Shown here piece after piece: positions 39,601 to 54,600 of a stretch of 64,000 bases of DNA (its first letter is position 1; every line of letters starts with the position of its first letter). This DNA comes from Panopea generosa (Eukaryota > Mollusca > Bivalvia > Adapedonta > Hiatellidae). Made by a program: the position numbers and the translations under genes. The notes under the pieces are model-generated. The model was not told the DNA's origin, ran no database searches, and was given only the letters and a program-made list of their open reading frames with translations. The stretch spans positions 58,252,750 to 58,316,749 of the forward strand of contig CM055895.1 in assembly GCA_029582155.1 (NCBI GenBank), given 5' to 3'.

Positions 39601-42600
39601 TTTTGTTGATACTTGCTACAAATGATCAACATAACATGACGTGTCACGAGTAAGACCAACACCTGTACCTCAAAGGTCAAGGTCACAATTTGAGTCTGTG
39701 TGAGATTTCGTGTCCGACCTGTAACTTTGTCATGCATAGATGAAATTTATTGATACTTGCTACAAATGATCAACATAACATGACGATGTGTCGCGAGTAA
39801 AACCCACACCTTACCTCAAAGGTCAAGGTCACAATTTGTTCCAGACTGTTCTGGATATAGAGAATGCCATGTTAGTGTCTGATAATATCAGCTTTATCAG
39901 GTGAGGCTTAGAAAACAGGACAAGGTTCTGCCGAACCTGATGAAGTTGATAATATTAGACACTAACATGGTATTTTCATGTCAATATTTCTAATTTGTCT
40001 TTTTTATGAAATTGAAAATAAGTTAAAAGTAGAATTATAGTTAGTTCCATTCAGGTCAAAATGTATAATTATACAAGACATCATGTGCTTAATAAACATG
40101 CAATGATGTGATAAACCTAAGTTTATCAGGCAGGCAGTTTATCAACAGAATTAAATGCTTTGACATGATAAAATATAAACTAGTTCTATGATGTGCTTTC
40201 TTACCTCTGACTTATTGTTTGACAATATGTTGTCCAGCTCCTTCATAATAAACTCACATACTACACATCCTGCCCCAGTTGTAGCTAAGTAAGACAAACA
40301 AACAGTTGATTTATGTCGAGGTTTGACAGTTTCACTATAGATATATATATATATATATATACAGACAAGGATATAAATTCTGGCATCGCAACTAATCTAT
40401 AAATGTTAAGAGACTGAGCACAAATCTATGTATAATACAACTCAACACACAGTTGCACAATTCTGCACTATTTGTCCTGATGAAAATCCATTAGAAAATG
40501 TTATTTATACACACCATAATAGGAAAAGTCTAACATTGTGTCCAAAAGGACTCCGGACAACTGTAATCAGACCCTATATCCCACACACATAATTACTGTC
40601 ATGGTCTGATTTTGTGATATTTCATTACGGTTGCTTTATTGCCATATTTTGCTTCAAAACTATTAATTGAGACTTTGTAAGTGTGTAGTATCTTAACCCT
40701 TTACTTCATATAGACACCTTTGGACACCTAATATAGAAGCCTTTGGACACCTCTAATATAGAAGGCTTTCGAATTATTGGGTGAATTATGATTATATTAA
40801 CTGAAAGAGTGAAAAACAGTGCAGGAAGTGTTCAGATTGCTCGTTACGAGCAATCTGAACTCTTCCTGCACTGTTTTCATAGGCCTTCTGTGATTGGTGT
40901 GGGAAAACGTGTATCTATGCAGTAAAGGGTTAAACAACAATAGATCCAATGGGACATGGATATTTCACTCTATAGCTCATTCTGTTCCAATTTATCCGGG
41001 ACCTCAATTCATCAATAATTTGAGTCTGAGAATCAAAATCCAACATTTCCACAAAGCTCAGCAAACACAAATTATGGATAAGAAATGTGATCCTGTGACA
41101 TTTTCTGTTAACTAATCATTAAAACTGATTGTTTCTAAAAAGAAATGTTGTAATGTGCTTGTTTAATAGATGTTATTTGAATCTTAAATTTTTTATATTA
41201 CGAGTTGTAGTTTAGATATCAGACTCAAAAAATCGCTGATTTCAGGTCCGTTTCAAGAAAAAGTTAAACATTTCATGGTCATAAACACCCCCCGGATTCC
41301 ATTCCATTAGTTTTAGTTTATACTAATTTAGTTTAGCTCGATTGATAAAGTTCAGAGCTTATATGAACCGCTCTTGAGTCCGCTTCCTGGGTAGAACCAG
41401 TACTGAGTGTTGATTTATGAGAGGCACCGGGTCGAGCTGGGGATCAAACCCGCAACCTCTGGCATGAGGTTTGGATAGCATCTGAAAGTCCCGTGGTGTA
41501 AAACTTGCAGAAATTAGCTTTCTTTCTGACCTTGAACTGTATATTTTAATTTATCTCAAAACCGAACTCAACATAAACATAAAGTTTCATCAACCTATCT
41601 TAAATGAAACTAAAGTTATTGTGGGTAAATGAAAATTACCTTGATCTCATTTACCTCAAAGCTAATTTCAAAGCTTCCATTTCATGCTAGGAACAAGTTA
41701 TTAAGCAAAAATATCTTTCCTATTCTGCAGTAATTGAGACCTTGACTGTTACCTGAATAACTTTAAATCAATCCTAGTTTAAACTTATTTATTTTACTTT
41801 GATTGTGAAACAAGTTATTACAACTGGCAAATTACGCTCGAAGTTTTCCTGGTTAGAACCGGTACTAAGCGTATGCGGAAAAGTGTCTTGCTCAAGAACA
41901 CCACGCATAGCCGTGGCGGAGGATCGAACCAACAACCCTCATATCATGGGTTCTATGCTCTACCACTGGACCACGCGCTCTACAACGCAATCCTAAACTT
42001 CGTTTTCATGCCAGGAACATATATATGAACAAATATTAACGAAATTTAAATTATTGAGCAGAAAACATTTTTCTATTTTCAGTTATAGTAACCTTGACCT
42101 CATTTTCCATGTTTTAAAACATTTTATCAAAATATTTCAAAGGAAAATAATTGAGCAAAAACTATATTTCTATTTTAATGATGGTGGACTTGACACTGTG
42201 ACAGAATTTACATTAAAACAATCCCAAGTTTCTTTTCCATTTTTGAAACATATACACCAAAATTTCATCAAAATAACTTGGGAGTAGAATCCCTTTTTCT
42301 ATTGTTATGAACAGTGACCTTGACCCAATTTAGTTAAAAAACAATTACAACTAATTTACAAGCCTCCTTTTCAGTCTCCCTTTCAAAGAAACTTATTTGC
42401 TTAAAGGGAAACTACAGATACTGCTATTTTTTTAAAATGTCAAAATTCAATCCTTACCTCTAAATCCTAATACCCAACCATGGGTACTGACAAGCAACAC
42501 ACAAATAACCATAGTATAAACATTTTTGGAAGTGGCCAGTAGAGACGATTATAACCATGTAGTGATGAACAACTTTCATTTGCAAATAATTTATGGATGG

Positions 42601-45600
42601 AATACAACAGATATCTGACATGTGTGCAAATAGCTGCCATAACGGCTATAGGTACAACATTAGAAAATGCAGGTTTTCTTTACATTAATTATTACATATG
42701 GGTATAACGATGTTATATAGGATATAATATTGGAAATACAGTGTATGTGGTTCCAAGATTGTATATTCCTCCACCATGCATCCCATGGAAACCCCCTGAG
42801 ATGTTTGCACTAAATGGAGTGTGATATAGTTTGGATAATACATACATTACATACCTATATACCTATTTATTGGATCAATTAACAAATATACACTGTATAT
42901 ATATTATAATGGGAAGAGAAAGTGAGAAGGGAGAAATGAAGTGTGAAAGTCAAATGGGAAAAAGAGAAAATCTTAAAATGAAACTTTAAAAAGGGAAAGA
43001 GAGAAAAAATAAGGGAAAGTGAAAATATAAATGGAAAATGGGAAAAGGGAAGTGTGAAATGGAAAAGTAAGAAATGTGAAAGGGGACGTCTGAAAAGAGA
43101 AAGTGTAACTAGATGACTAGACACAGAACTTTGTATGTATTTCTGAGCTTCAACCTCTAAATGTGACCTTGACCTCTGAGCTACAGTCCTGGGTCTTGCA
43201 CTTGACACTTCGTCTTGTTATGGTAAACATTTATGCCACGTTATTTCAAAAATCCCTCCATGTATGAATAAGTTATAGCCCCGACAAGATCCTGCGGACG
43301 GACACACGCATATACACTGAACTGCCACTATGACAACTATGTCGTCCAGACTGCAAGCATACTTGACAAAAAACGTAAGCGTGAAAAGAGAAATGAAATA
43401 ATGTATGAATAAGGGAAAGGCAAAGGTAAGGCAAAAGAGAATGGGTAAGTGTGACAAAAGGTAGAGTAAATTGTGAAAAGGAAAAGTATATACACGTATT
43501 GCTGAAGCTTATATGACTTATACATTCACATGTACATGTATCTACTACTCACCATGACTGTCCTTCAATAACTGGACATGCACAGGCTTGGGCAGTGTCC
43601 TGTCCTTGTTCTTGGGGCATAGGTCCAATTTCTGACAAATCTCTGTGGGATTCACACTCAGAACGAAGAGATCGATAAGCCTTTTGGTGTATGTCTTTAC
43701 AAGATGGTTACACTCACTTCTGATAATCTTAGGTATTTTATTGCATACTGTCTCCAATACATGCTCGATGTTTGCCTTTAATTATAGCAATTACAAACAA
43801 GCATGAGGACAATATTAAGTAGAAATTTAAGAGTTGGACTGAGAATGTATATTGTTTTAAAATTCAACAGACATAACTGTCTTTTAAAACCAGTCGACTA
43901 CAAAGCCGTAACTATATACACAACTTAACTTCATAGTTATACTTCCTACAAATGTTCATCAAAATCAAATGAATGGTTGCCGAACAGATTTCTATTTCAA
44001 GAAATCACCTGGTGGGAACCCCACTATGGTAAGTACCCCAGGATTTTATATACATTATTTATTTGATACTATCTACAAAGTTTCTGCAAAATTCAACAAG
44101 TAGTCAAGGAAGTATATAGAAAAGGAAAAGCAACTGATTGATACTTTGTGAACACTCGCATCTTCAGGCAAAATCTCGCAATATCACGTTTTCAATTATC
44201 TTAACTTCTATTCATCTCAAGAATACAAATCAAAATTATTCTTACATTGTGGAATGAAATTCTCATCAAAGCAATACCATTACCAGCAATTTGTGTTTAA
44301 AATTGTTGAAGTACTTCTGATTTCAAAATTTGTATACTTTAGCTAAAATAACAAATTACGAGAAATTTTACTTCAAACATCAGTATTTTTAATTCAATAT
44401 CATTTTTCGAGATCCAAACATTTAAAATCATGTAAGATTAAATAAAATTTACATTTTATGTATATCAATAAATCAATTGTCTGTAAATTATGAATAATTA
44501 TTAACCAAATAATTAATTCTTCGTGTGCTATTTTGTCAACATTTAGTCAGGAGATATAAGTTTCCTATCCTTCTTTTTAAGTCCTTGAAATAGATAATGA
44601 AATGAATCATGAATGAGATTTCTGATGGACAGACAGGTGGACAGGCCAAAAACAAAATGTTCCCACTTCTGGAGAAATAATTATATTTAGCATAACTGCT
44701 TTAATGAATAGCTAGACAGAGCGCTCACTGTGAAGGTGGTAAAAGACCTACAGTTAATCTAGTGACATGCAAACCAAAAGAAAGGGAGGTTATGAATTGG
44801 GTTTAACACCATTTTCAACACCTTACATATATATAGGCATGAAAAAGACTTTTTTTGTATATAGAATCAGATATTGTTAATACCCACATGAAGGGGATTT
44901 TGACTACCCATTGAGAGGATTTTGACTACCTCTCTATTTTGACCATGGGGATTTTGACCACCCTGTTAATTCTGTCAAGGGGATTTTGTCTACTAGCCAC
45001 AAGTGCAGTAAACCTCTACAGTTACATATCACACTACTGTAGTTTGTTATTCTCAAGTTATCTCGCGTCTCACCTTAGTTTTGTTGCCTTGTAGTTTCTT
45101 CTCAATGAACTTCATCACTTCCTTACAGGCAGCACACACTACAATATTCTCTGTATTCACATCTGAAATGTTGACCAAATAGTTCATTACACAAGGTTAT
45201 TTATTCATTTCTTATTTTTTTGAATGAGGTTTAATGCAATTTTCAACACATTTCAGGTTATATACAGTATGGCATATCCAGTTAAACTGCTGGAGGAAGA
45301 CCTCAGACCATGTTAGACTGAGTAGAACCACTGTCCTTCCACAAGTAACTGAAAACATTCTTATATAAATTTTTTGGAGTGAGCATGACTTGCACCTACA
45401 ACCTTAGTGGTCTTGAGACAGTGCCTTAGACGACTTGGCCACAAAGGACCCTACACAAGGTTAAGACTACGACACACTCTACCATACAAAATGACACCAA
45501 GCTTGATACGGTGATGACAGTTTAACTCCAAACACGATAATTGGCTCCTTACACACATATGACCAGGAAACATGCTGTTACTAAGTAACTGAAGTTATTG

Positions 45601-48600
45601 ATTTTTCAAGGCCAAACAAATACATTTTTACTCTTTTCAGATGATGTCATTGATAAAGTTATAGAGGTACATTCCTTCATTTAACATTGTTTATACAAGC
45701 CTGAACAAATCATTTACCAACCACCAGTAACTCTTAGACAAGTAACATCATTTCATGGGAGCCAGAAGGTGGTAAAGTAAATGTCTTCAGAGTGGGAACC
45801 AGCAGGTGGGAATGTAAATATCTTCAGAGTGGGTACCAGAAGGTGGTAAAGTAAATATCTTCAGAGTGGGAACCAGAAGGTGGTAAAGTAAATAGCTTCA
45901 AAATGGGAACCTGTATACTGTGGAAGAATATGTAACACAGGGTAATTGTTTGTGTAACCTATGGTCATGGTTTTGGTCATGGTTTGTGTAACCTATGGTC
46001 ATGGTTTTGGTCATGGTTTGTGTAACCTATGGTCATGGTTTTTGTAACCTATGGTCATGGTTTTTGTAACCTACGGTTATGTATTTGGTCATGGTTGGTG
46101 ATGTCCAGGGTCACAGTTTTTGGTCAGGGTTTTGGTCATGGTTTGTGTACGCTATGGTCATGGTTTGTGTACGCTATGGTCATGGTTATGGTCATGATTT
46201 GTGTTAACTATGGTCATGGTTTGTGTAAGCTATGGTCATGGTTTGTGTTAGCTATGGTCATGGTTATGGTCATGATTTGTGTAAGCTATGGTCATGGTTT
46301 GTGTTAGCTATGGTCATGGTTATGGTCATGATTTGTGTTAACTATGGTCATGGTTTGTGTAAGCTATGGTCATGGTTTGTGTTAGCTATGGTCATGGTTA
46401 TGGTCATGATTTGTGTAAGCTATGGTCATGGTTTGTGTAAGCTATGGTCATGGTTTGTGTAACTTATGGTCATGGTTTTAGTCATGGTTTATGTAACCTA
46501 TGGTCATGGTTGTTTTTTTTGTTTTAAACTTATTTATTTTACTTCTTTTGTGAAACAAGTTCTTACAACTAAGACAAATCATGCTCGAAGTCTTCCTGGG
46601 TAGAACCAGTACAAAGCATATGTTGAAAAAGTGCCTTGCTCAAGGACACCACACATAGCTGTAGCGGAGGATCGAACCTACGACCCTCCGATCATGGGTT
46701 TGGTGCTCTACCACTGGACCATGCGCTCCACAAGTCATGGTCGTGGTTTGTGTAACCTATGGTCATAGTTTGTGTAACCTATGGTTATGGTTTTGGTCAT
46801 GGTTTGTGTAACCTATGATCATGGTTTGTGCAACTTATGGTCATGGTTTTGGTAATGGTTTGTGTAACTTATGGTCATGGTTTTGGTAATGGTTTGTGTA
46901 ACTTATGGTCATGGTTTTGGTCATGGTTTATGTAACCTATGGACATGGTTTGTGTAACCTAGGGTAATGGTTTGTGTAACTTATGGTTATGTATTTGGTC
47001 ATGGTTTGTGCAGCCAAAGATCATGGTTTGTTTAACCAAGGGTCATGCTTTATAAACTTGCCTATATTGACTACATGTTAAACAAAATACTATATTATAT
47101 GGAAAGCCAACAGAGTCAAAATCCTTCTTGTTAAATGCTTAATTCTGAATGTTCAACTGAATATGTATGTTTAATTCTTTAATCCTATTCTTAACTCCAA
47201 ATGATTAGTTCAAAATTCTTAATGCCAAATGCCTGATTCTAAATATGGAGTTGTGGTAGTCTAATGGTCAGCATGCTTGCTCAAAGACCCTGAGGTCCCA
47301 GATTGATTCCCAGTGGGGTTACATTAGATTTTTTTCAAACGCAGTCCCACTGTGCCTTATTCAGGCAAGGTGCTACGAAAGCATGCAATCTTTCAAAGGG
47401 AATTTAAGACAGTTAAAATGTGTACAGGGAGAGTCATACCCAGTGCACATAAATATCTAACTACATGTAAACTTCTATGTTAATCAGTGATGGAAATGCT
47501 TGTAAATGAGGCTTCCTATAATAATCAGAAATTGATTGCTGAAAGCAACGGAAGGAAAAATACTTTATAAGCTTGCCAGTATCAAAGTTCTGTAAGTTTA
47601 ACAAAACACATGTACTTTAAAAACTTGCCAGTATTAACTACATTACACTGTACATGTACTTTATAAACTTTCTTGTATTAAAGTTCTGTAAGTTAAACAC
47701 AGTACATGTACTTTATAAACTTGCCAGTATCAAAGTTCTGCAAGTTAAACACAGTACATGTACTTTATAAACTTGCCAGTATCAAAGTTCTGTAAGTTAA
47801 ACACTGTACATGTACTTTATAAACTTTCCTGTATTAAAGTGCTGTAAGTTAAACACAGTACATGTACTTTATAAACTTGCCAGTATCAAAGTTCTGTAAG
47901 TTAAACACAGTACATGTACTTTATAAACTTGCCATTATCAAAGTTCTGTAAGTTAAACACAGTACATGTACTTTATAAACTTGCCATATCTAAGTTCTGT
48001 AAGTTAAACACAGTAAATGTACTTTATAAACTTGCCATATCTAAGTTCTGTAAGTTAAACACAGTAAATGTACTTTATAAACTTGCCATATCTAAGTTCT
48101 GTAAGTTAAACACAGTACATGTACTTTATAAAATGGCAAGTATTAACTACAAGTTAAACACAGTAAATGTACTATATAAACTTGCCAGTATCAAAGTTCT
48201 GTAAGTTAAACACAGTACATGTACTTTATAAACTTACCAGTAGTAACATTCTGTAAGTTAAACACTGTACATGTACTTTATAAACTTGCCAGTATTAAAG
48301 TTCTGCAAGTTAAACACAGTACATGTACCATATAAACTTGCCAGTAGTAACGTTCTGTAAGTTAAACACAGAACAAGTACTTTATAAACTTGCCAGTATT
48401 AAGTTAAACACTGTACATGTACTTTATAAACTTACCAGTATCAACGTTCTGTAAGTTAAACATAGTACATGTACTTTATATACTTGCCAGTATCGAAGTT
48501 CTGTAAGTTAAACACAGTACATGTACTTTATAAACTTGCCAGTATCGAAGTTCTGTAAGTTAAACACAGTACATGTACTTTATAAACTTGCCAGTATCGA

Positions 48601-51600
48601 AGTTCTGTAAGTTAAACACAGTAAATGTACTTTATAAACTTGCCAGTATCGAAGTTCTGTAAGTTAAACACAGAACATGTACTTTATAAACTTGCCAGTA
48701 TCAAAGTTCTGTAAGTTAAACACAGTACATGTACTTTATAAACTTGCCAGTATCAAAGTTCTGTAAGTTAAACACAGTACATGTATTTTATAAACTTGCC
48801 AGTATCAAAGTTCTGTAAGTTAAACACAGTAAATGTACTTTATAAACTTGCCATTATCAACGTTCTGTAAGTTTAACACAGCACATATAATGTAAAAACT
48901 TGCCTGTATGAACTGTAAGTTAAACACAGCACATACCCTTCATAAACTTGCCTATATTAACTGTCAGTAAAACAAAGTACATGTACTAAATAAACTTGCC
49001 TGTATTAACTGTCAGTTAAACACAGTACATGAACTTATAAACTTGCCAGTATCAACGTTCTGTAAGTTAAACACAGCACATACCCTTCATAAACTTGCCT
49101 ATATTTACTCTCAGTTAAACAAAGTACATGTACTAAATAAACTTGCCTGTATTAACTGTCAGTTAAACACTGAACATGTACTACATTAACTTGCCTGTAT
49201 TTACTGTCAGTTAAACACAGTACATGTACTAAATAAACTTGCCTGTATTAACTGTCAGTTAAACACTGTACATGTACTAAATAAACTTGCCTGTATTAAC
49301 TGTCAATTAAACACTGTACATGTACTACATAAACTTGCCTGTATTAACTGTCAGTTAAACACAGTATATGTACTAAATAAACTTGCCTGTATTAACTGTC
49401 AGTTAAACACTGTACATGTACTAAATAAACTTGCCTGTATTAACTGTCAGTTAAACACTGTACATGTACTACATAAACTTGCCTGTATTAACTATTAATT
49501 AAACACTGTACATGTACTACATAAACTTGCCTGCCTGTATTAACTGTCAGTTAAACACTGTATATGTACTACATAAACTTGCCTGTATTAACTGTCAGTT
49601 AAACACTGTACATGTACTAAATCAACTTGCCTGTATTAACTGTCAGTTAAACACTGTACATGTACTACATAAACTTGCCTGTATTAACTGTAAGTTAAAT
49701 GTTGTACTTTATTAACACAATGGTTTACCTTTCTCATTGTCGGATGGCTGTTGTAGTGGAAGAGTATTCACAGGAGACAAGAACATGTTGGTGTCAACTG
49801 TCTCCTTACACAGGTGTATGGCTATGCAGATTTTATGTGGCTCTAAATGGTTAACCAGCATATTGACAATAGTTTCACCATACTGCTTAACTAATACAAC
49901 ACACTCGGATTTGAACAATTCAGGAACTTCGTCACAAACTTTATCTAATAAAACCTTTATTTCTTCCTGTAACAGATAATGTAAAAAGCACTGTCCAAAA
50001 TCTCACTTTTCCTATTTCATTCATACAATCAAGTCAGATCATTTTATTCTTTACCTGCTCAGTGTATTCAATCATAATTTTATTTTGCATAATTATGATG
50101 AAAACCACAGTGGTGGCCTTGGGATAGAGCATTCACCTAGCATGCAGAAGGTCAGAAAACATACCAAAGACTTAAAAAATTGTACTGGAAGCTTCGGCGC
50201 TCAACATTTAGAGGACAGTTCTAGGTCGGGTTGGCCCTGTATCTGTTTAACAATTACTAGGCGGAGTATCATACCTTGTCTATGACATGAAACTCCAATG
50301 GTGCTTGGAACACTGTCTTAAGTAGATATTGTCACGATATATAACTGAAAAGTTGTTGAACGCGACATAAAACGTCATACAACAACAGCTTATGATGAAT
50401 CAATGTCAGAGAGACCATACTTAATTCACAAGTATTAAATATAATGTCATAAATAATAAAAACCAAACACGCAGTTTTTCTCAGTGGATTTTCAGTGTGC
50501 ATGCTGTAATGTTTCATGTTATATTTGACCAGGCATAGTGGTAACATAAAAAATCCAGGGGTCGTGAGTTTGAATCCCCACCTGGTCACAGTCTCGGTGA
50601 TGATTGACATACAACATTGCATCTCATTGATATTTGTCTTTCACTGCTGAGTTAAGTGGGAAAGTCAACTGTTACCTGCAAGATAGGTTTGCTGCAGTAT
50701 TGATTAACATTCCAGGATCCCAGGAAACAGTGGTAAGGTTAACGGATTGTCTGCTAGCCAATCTCCAATGTTAGTATAACCTGGGGTGGTATTCACCAAC
50801 AATTCTTCGCAATATTCTTAAGACTTGAATTCAAGAATGAGTTTTGAAAAACACACTTAGAGACCATTTTTTTGAACCAATATTTGCAAGCACGTAGGGA
50901 CACCTGGTATATAGTCAAATGAACTTTCACAATTATTCTATCTGTAACGGTTAACTAGATATCTGAGGATTTTCAAGCTCAAGTCTACGAATATTTTCAA
51001 GAATGGTTAGTGAATATGAACCCAGGTAACCCACAATTATGGTAGACCACAGTTGTAATTACATGTAGATAATTATAATTAAAAAAACATATGTATTTAT
51101 TTCATAAACATATACAACTGAAATCACAACAATGGAATTTCCAATTTTTTTATCTTTTCAGATGTACATTCACAATGTATGATATATATATATATGAATA
51201 TAATTTTTTGTGAACAATAAAACATAAATGTAGAGACTAGACTACAGACGAGTGCGCCTAGTTACAATGCAAACCATAGATATGATATCAAGGCATCTAC
51301 CAAACCAATAGATTTGGTGTCAACCATGACTTTTATACTATGGTTTCACTTGTAACACATCTGGACTGGATATATATACCGGTATATATATATATCTATG
51401 TAGTTCTTGCAAATCACTCAATATGGCACTGATGAAGGCATTAATTTGCAATTGATTTCAGGTAAGTAAACAAGAAATGTCAGAAAGAGATGTATGTTCC
51501 AAATTCATAGTCTATTTCCAGCAACTACCAGCAGAGTAAACCTGTCCGCAGTTAACTGGTGTAAGCGAAAATATCAAATGAAACATTTTGTCAAGGGCGG

Positions 51601-54600
51601 CCTATTATCAATTATTTCAGCATTTTAAGCACAAAACAGATGTATGAAAACCTTAAAAGATTGTTTGTAATATTTTATCAAGAATTGTATGGTACTTGTT
51701 GATAACCTGATTCACATACATTTACTGGTATTCTGTTTATATGAATATTAAATGGGTAATCAATTGTTTTACCTTGGTTGAATTTTGTCTGACCAATTCT
51801 TTCACTACCATAAGAACAGTGTCGCAAACTTCACAAGGAAACGAAGGTCCTGCAGATACTTTGGGCTTGGATGCAACTGAAATCAATCAGATTACATGTA
51901 GTCGAATTATCATTTTTACTGTATCTTGTTTATTCTGGTATTTTTTTTAAAGTTTACTTCACCAAATATTCTTAATTTACTTTTCCAGTTCATGAAATAT
52001 TCTTTTTATGGCACAAACCACAATGCTGACATCAGACTTTGCTCATGTTCACACATCAACTCTTAAAGGCACACACCACAATGCTGACATCAAACTTTGC
52101 TCATGTTTACATATCAACTCTTAAAGGCACACACCACAATGCTGACATCAAACTTTGCTCATGTTCACACATCAACTCTTAAACGTACAAACCAGAATGC
52201 TGACGTCAAACTTTGTTCATGTTTACACATCAACTCTTAAAGGCACACACCACAATGCTGACGTCGAACTTTGCCCATGTTCACACATCAACTCTTAAAC
52301 GCACACACCACAATGCTGTCGTCAAACTTTGCTCATGTTCACACATCAACTCTTAAAGGCACACACCACAATGCTGTCGTCAAACTTTGCTCATGTTCAC
52401 ACATCAACTCTTAAACGCACACACCACAATGCTGACATCAAACTTTGCCCATGTTCACACATCAACTCTTAAACGCACACACCACAATGCTGTCGTCAAA
52501 CTTTGCTCATGTTCACACATCAACTCTTTAACACAAACACCACAATGCTGACATCAAACTTTGCTCATGTTCACACATCAACTCTTTAAGACACACACCA
52601 CAATGCTGACGTCAAACTTTGCTCATGTTCACACAACTCTTAAAGGCACACACCACAATACTGATGTCAAACTTTGCTCATGTTCACATATCAATTCTTA
52701 AAGGCACACACCACAATGCTGACATCAAACTTTGCTCATGTTCACAAATCAACTCTTAAAGGCACACATCACAATGCTAAAGTCAACCTTGCTCATGTGC
52801 ACACATATAAAACTAGTGAAATCATGCTGTATATTAGTTGTGAAAATATGATTGAGCAAAATATTCTTTAAAACTACAAGTTGGTATTTTGGTGGAATTT
52901 CATCTATCATACCAAAAGTATCAATTTGTTACACAATGTACATATGACCACAAATTTGTAACAATTTTGATCCCCATTTTTATCAGAACTGATACTAAGA
53001 ATTGTTCATGTTTTTATCGGCTCTTGATATTCTCTGATTTTTTAATGAGAACTGAGACTGAGACTTTTCTGTTTTTGACTCTGGGAACAGTGTGTGTGTG
53101 TGTGTGTGTTTTCTTTTATCAGAATCAAGGCTCAGAGGTTTCCCCAATTTGTAAGAAATGAGACTCAGTCTCAGGTTTTCCCATTTTATCAGAACTAAAA
53201 CTTTGGGATTTCCCGGTTTTTATCAGAACTGAGGCTCTGAGGTTCCCTATTTTTATCAGAGCTGAGACACTGGGGTTTCCCAGTTTTTATCAGAACTGAG
53301 GCTCTGAGGTTTCTTCAAAGTGGGAACCAGAAGGTGGTAAAGTAAATATCTTCAGAGTGGGAGCCAGAAGGTGGTAAAGAAAATATCTTCAAAGTGGGAA
53401 CCAGAAGGTGGTAAAGTAAATAGCTTCAAAATGGGAACCTGTATAATGTGGAAGAATATGTAACACAGGGTAATTGTTTGTATAATCTATGGTCATGGTT
53501 TTGGTCATGGTTTGTGTAACCTATGGCATGTGGGACTATTTCAGACATCCCACTGGCTTATCGAGAGAAGTTACCCCCCTTGATATCGGCAGTTTTTACT
53601 ACTTACCTGGCTAAACCGTCATATTTGGTTTACATAGAAACATATAGGAGAAATTTAATTTTATCGTTATAACTTTTTCATTATTAAATTGCCAACCTAT
53701 TACAACGTCTAGCCATTAAGTTAAAAATATAACCTTTATTATGATAAAATAAAAATTAAAATAAGTTTACGTCTTCTTGCTTCCTTTTTTGATTTTATAA
53801 CAGCATATATGCTCCTTATATGTTCTATATAAAAAATACTCAAAACACAAGTTTGGCATCACACATTTTTTTTTAAATTAGCTATTTGATTTAACATAGA
53901 TATTCAGATAAATTGATAACAAATTCAAATTTTATAAACAGATAATAGAACGGGAGTAAAACTGTTAGCATTTTTCAAATGTATGTATTTCTCAATTATG
54001 TGATGACTTTATTAATTAAATCTATTGGTAATTATTCTTTAAACAACTTAATATTTTTCTTAACTTACGGGCAGTTTTAAGTTTTTTTGTTTTTTTTAAA
54101 AAAGATCCTCTTGTATATTGAAGTGGTATGCAAAACATATTAATATGTTGTAACATTATAATTAATAAGATATTATAACACGAGGTTCTTAAAAGAAGTT
54201 GTTAAAAAAGAATTATGGTCAAATACCGTTTTAGGCTTTATTAAAAACACATGCGCAAATATACAGATGTCTGTTTCAAACAAAATTTTATATAATTATA
54301 TAACCATAATAATTTTCTTTTAGAAACAACAACATAAAGTTTAAAATATCATTTGAATATCAGTGCACTTGTCCCGTTAACTCAGAAAGAAATGAGTCTG
54401 ACTATCAACCCTCGGGTCGTGAATTTGAATCCCCACCCGGCACTATTCTCTGTGAATAGTGGAGCACTTAGTCCAGTGATAAAGCACCAAACCCATGATC
54501 GGAGGGTCGTGGATTCGATCCTCTGTTACGGCTATGTGTGGTGTCCTTGAGCAAGACACCTTTTCCGAATAAAGTTAGTACTGGTCATACCCATGAAGAC

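Larger units (their letters stand above)
45748..53310. repeat. Tandem segmental duplication, unit 1 (domain 3)
   Basis: Contains in order: 'agaaggtggtaaagtaaat' repeats, the ggtcatgg minisatellite, the 52/48-bp minisatellite, exon 49729-49966, SINE E, SINE D, exon 51773-51876, the 57-bp minisatellite and the ttttatcag repeats. The same order recurs in 53311-62990. Each unit holds exactly one saposin-B domain. Confidence 0.9.

Noticed and set aside
42879..43525. Serine/phenylalanine/leucine-rich minus frames
   Set aside because: Translation of the purine-rich tract on the pyrimidine strand; lies in a PSAP intron.
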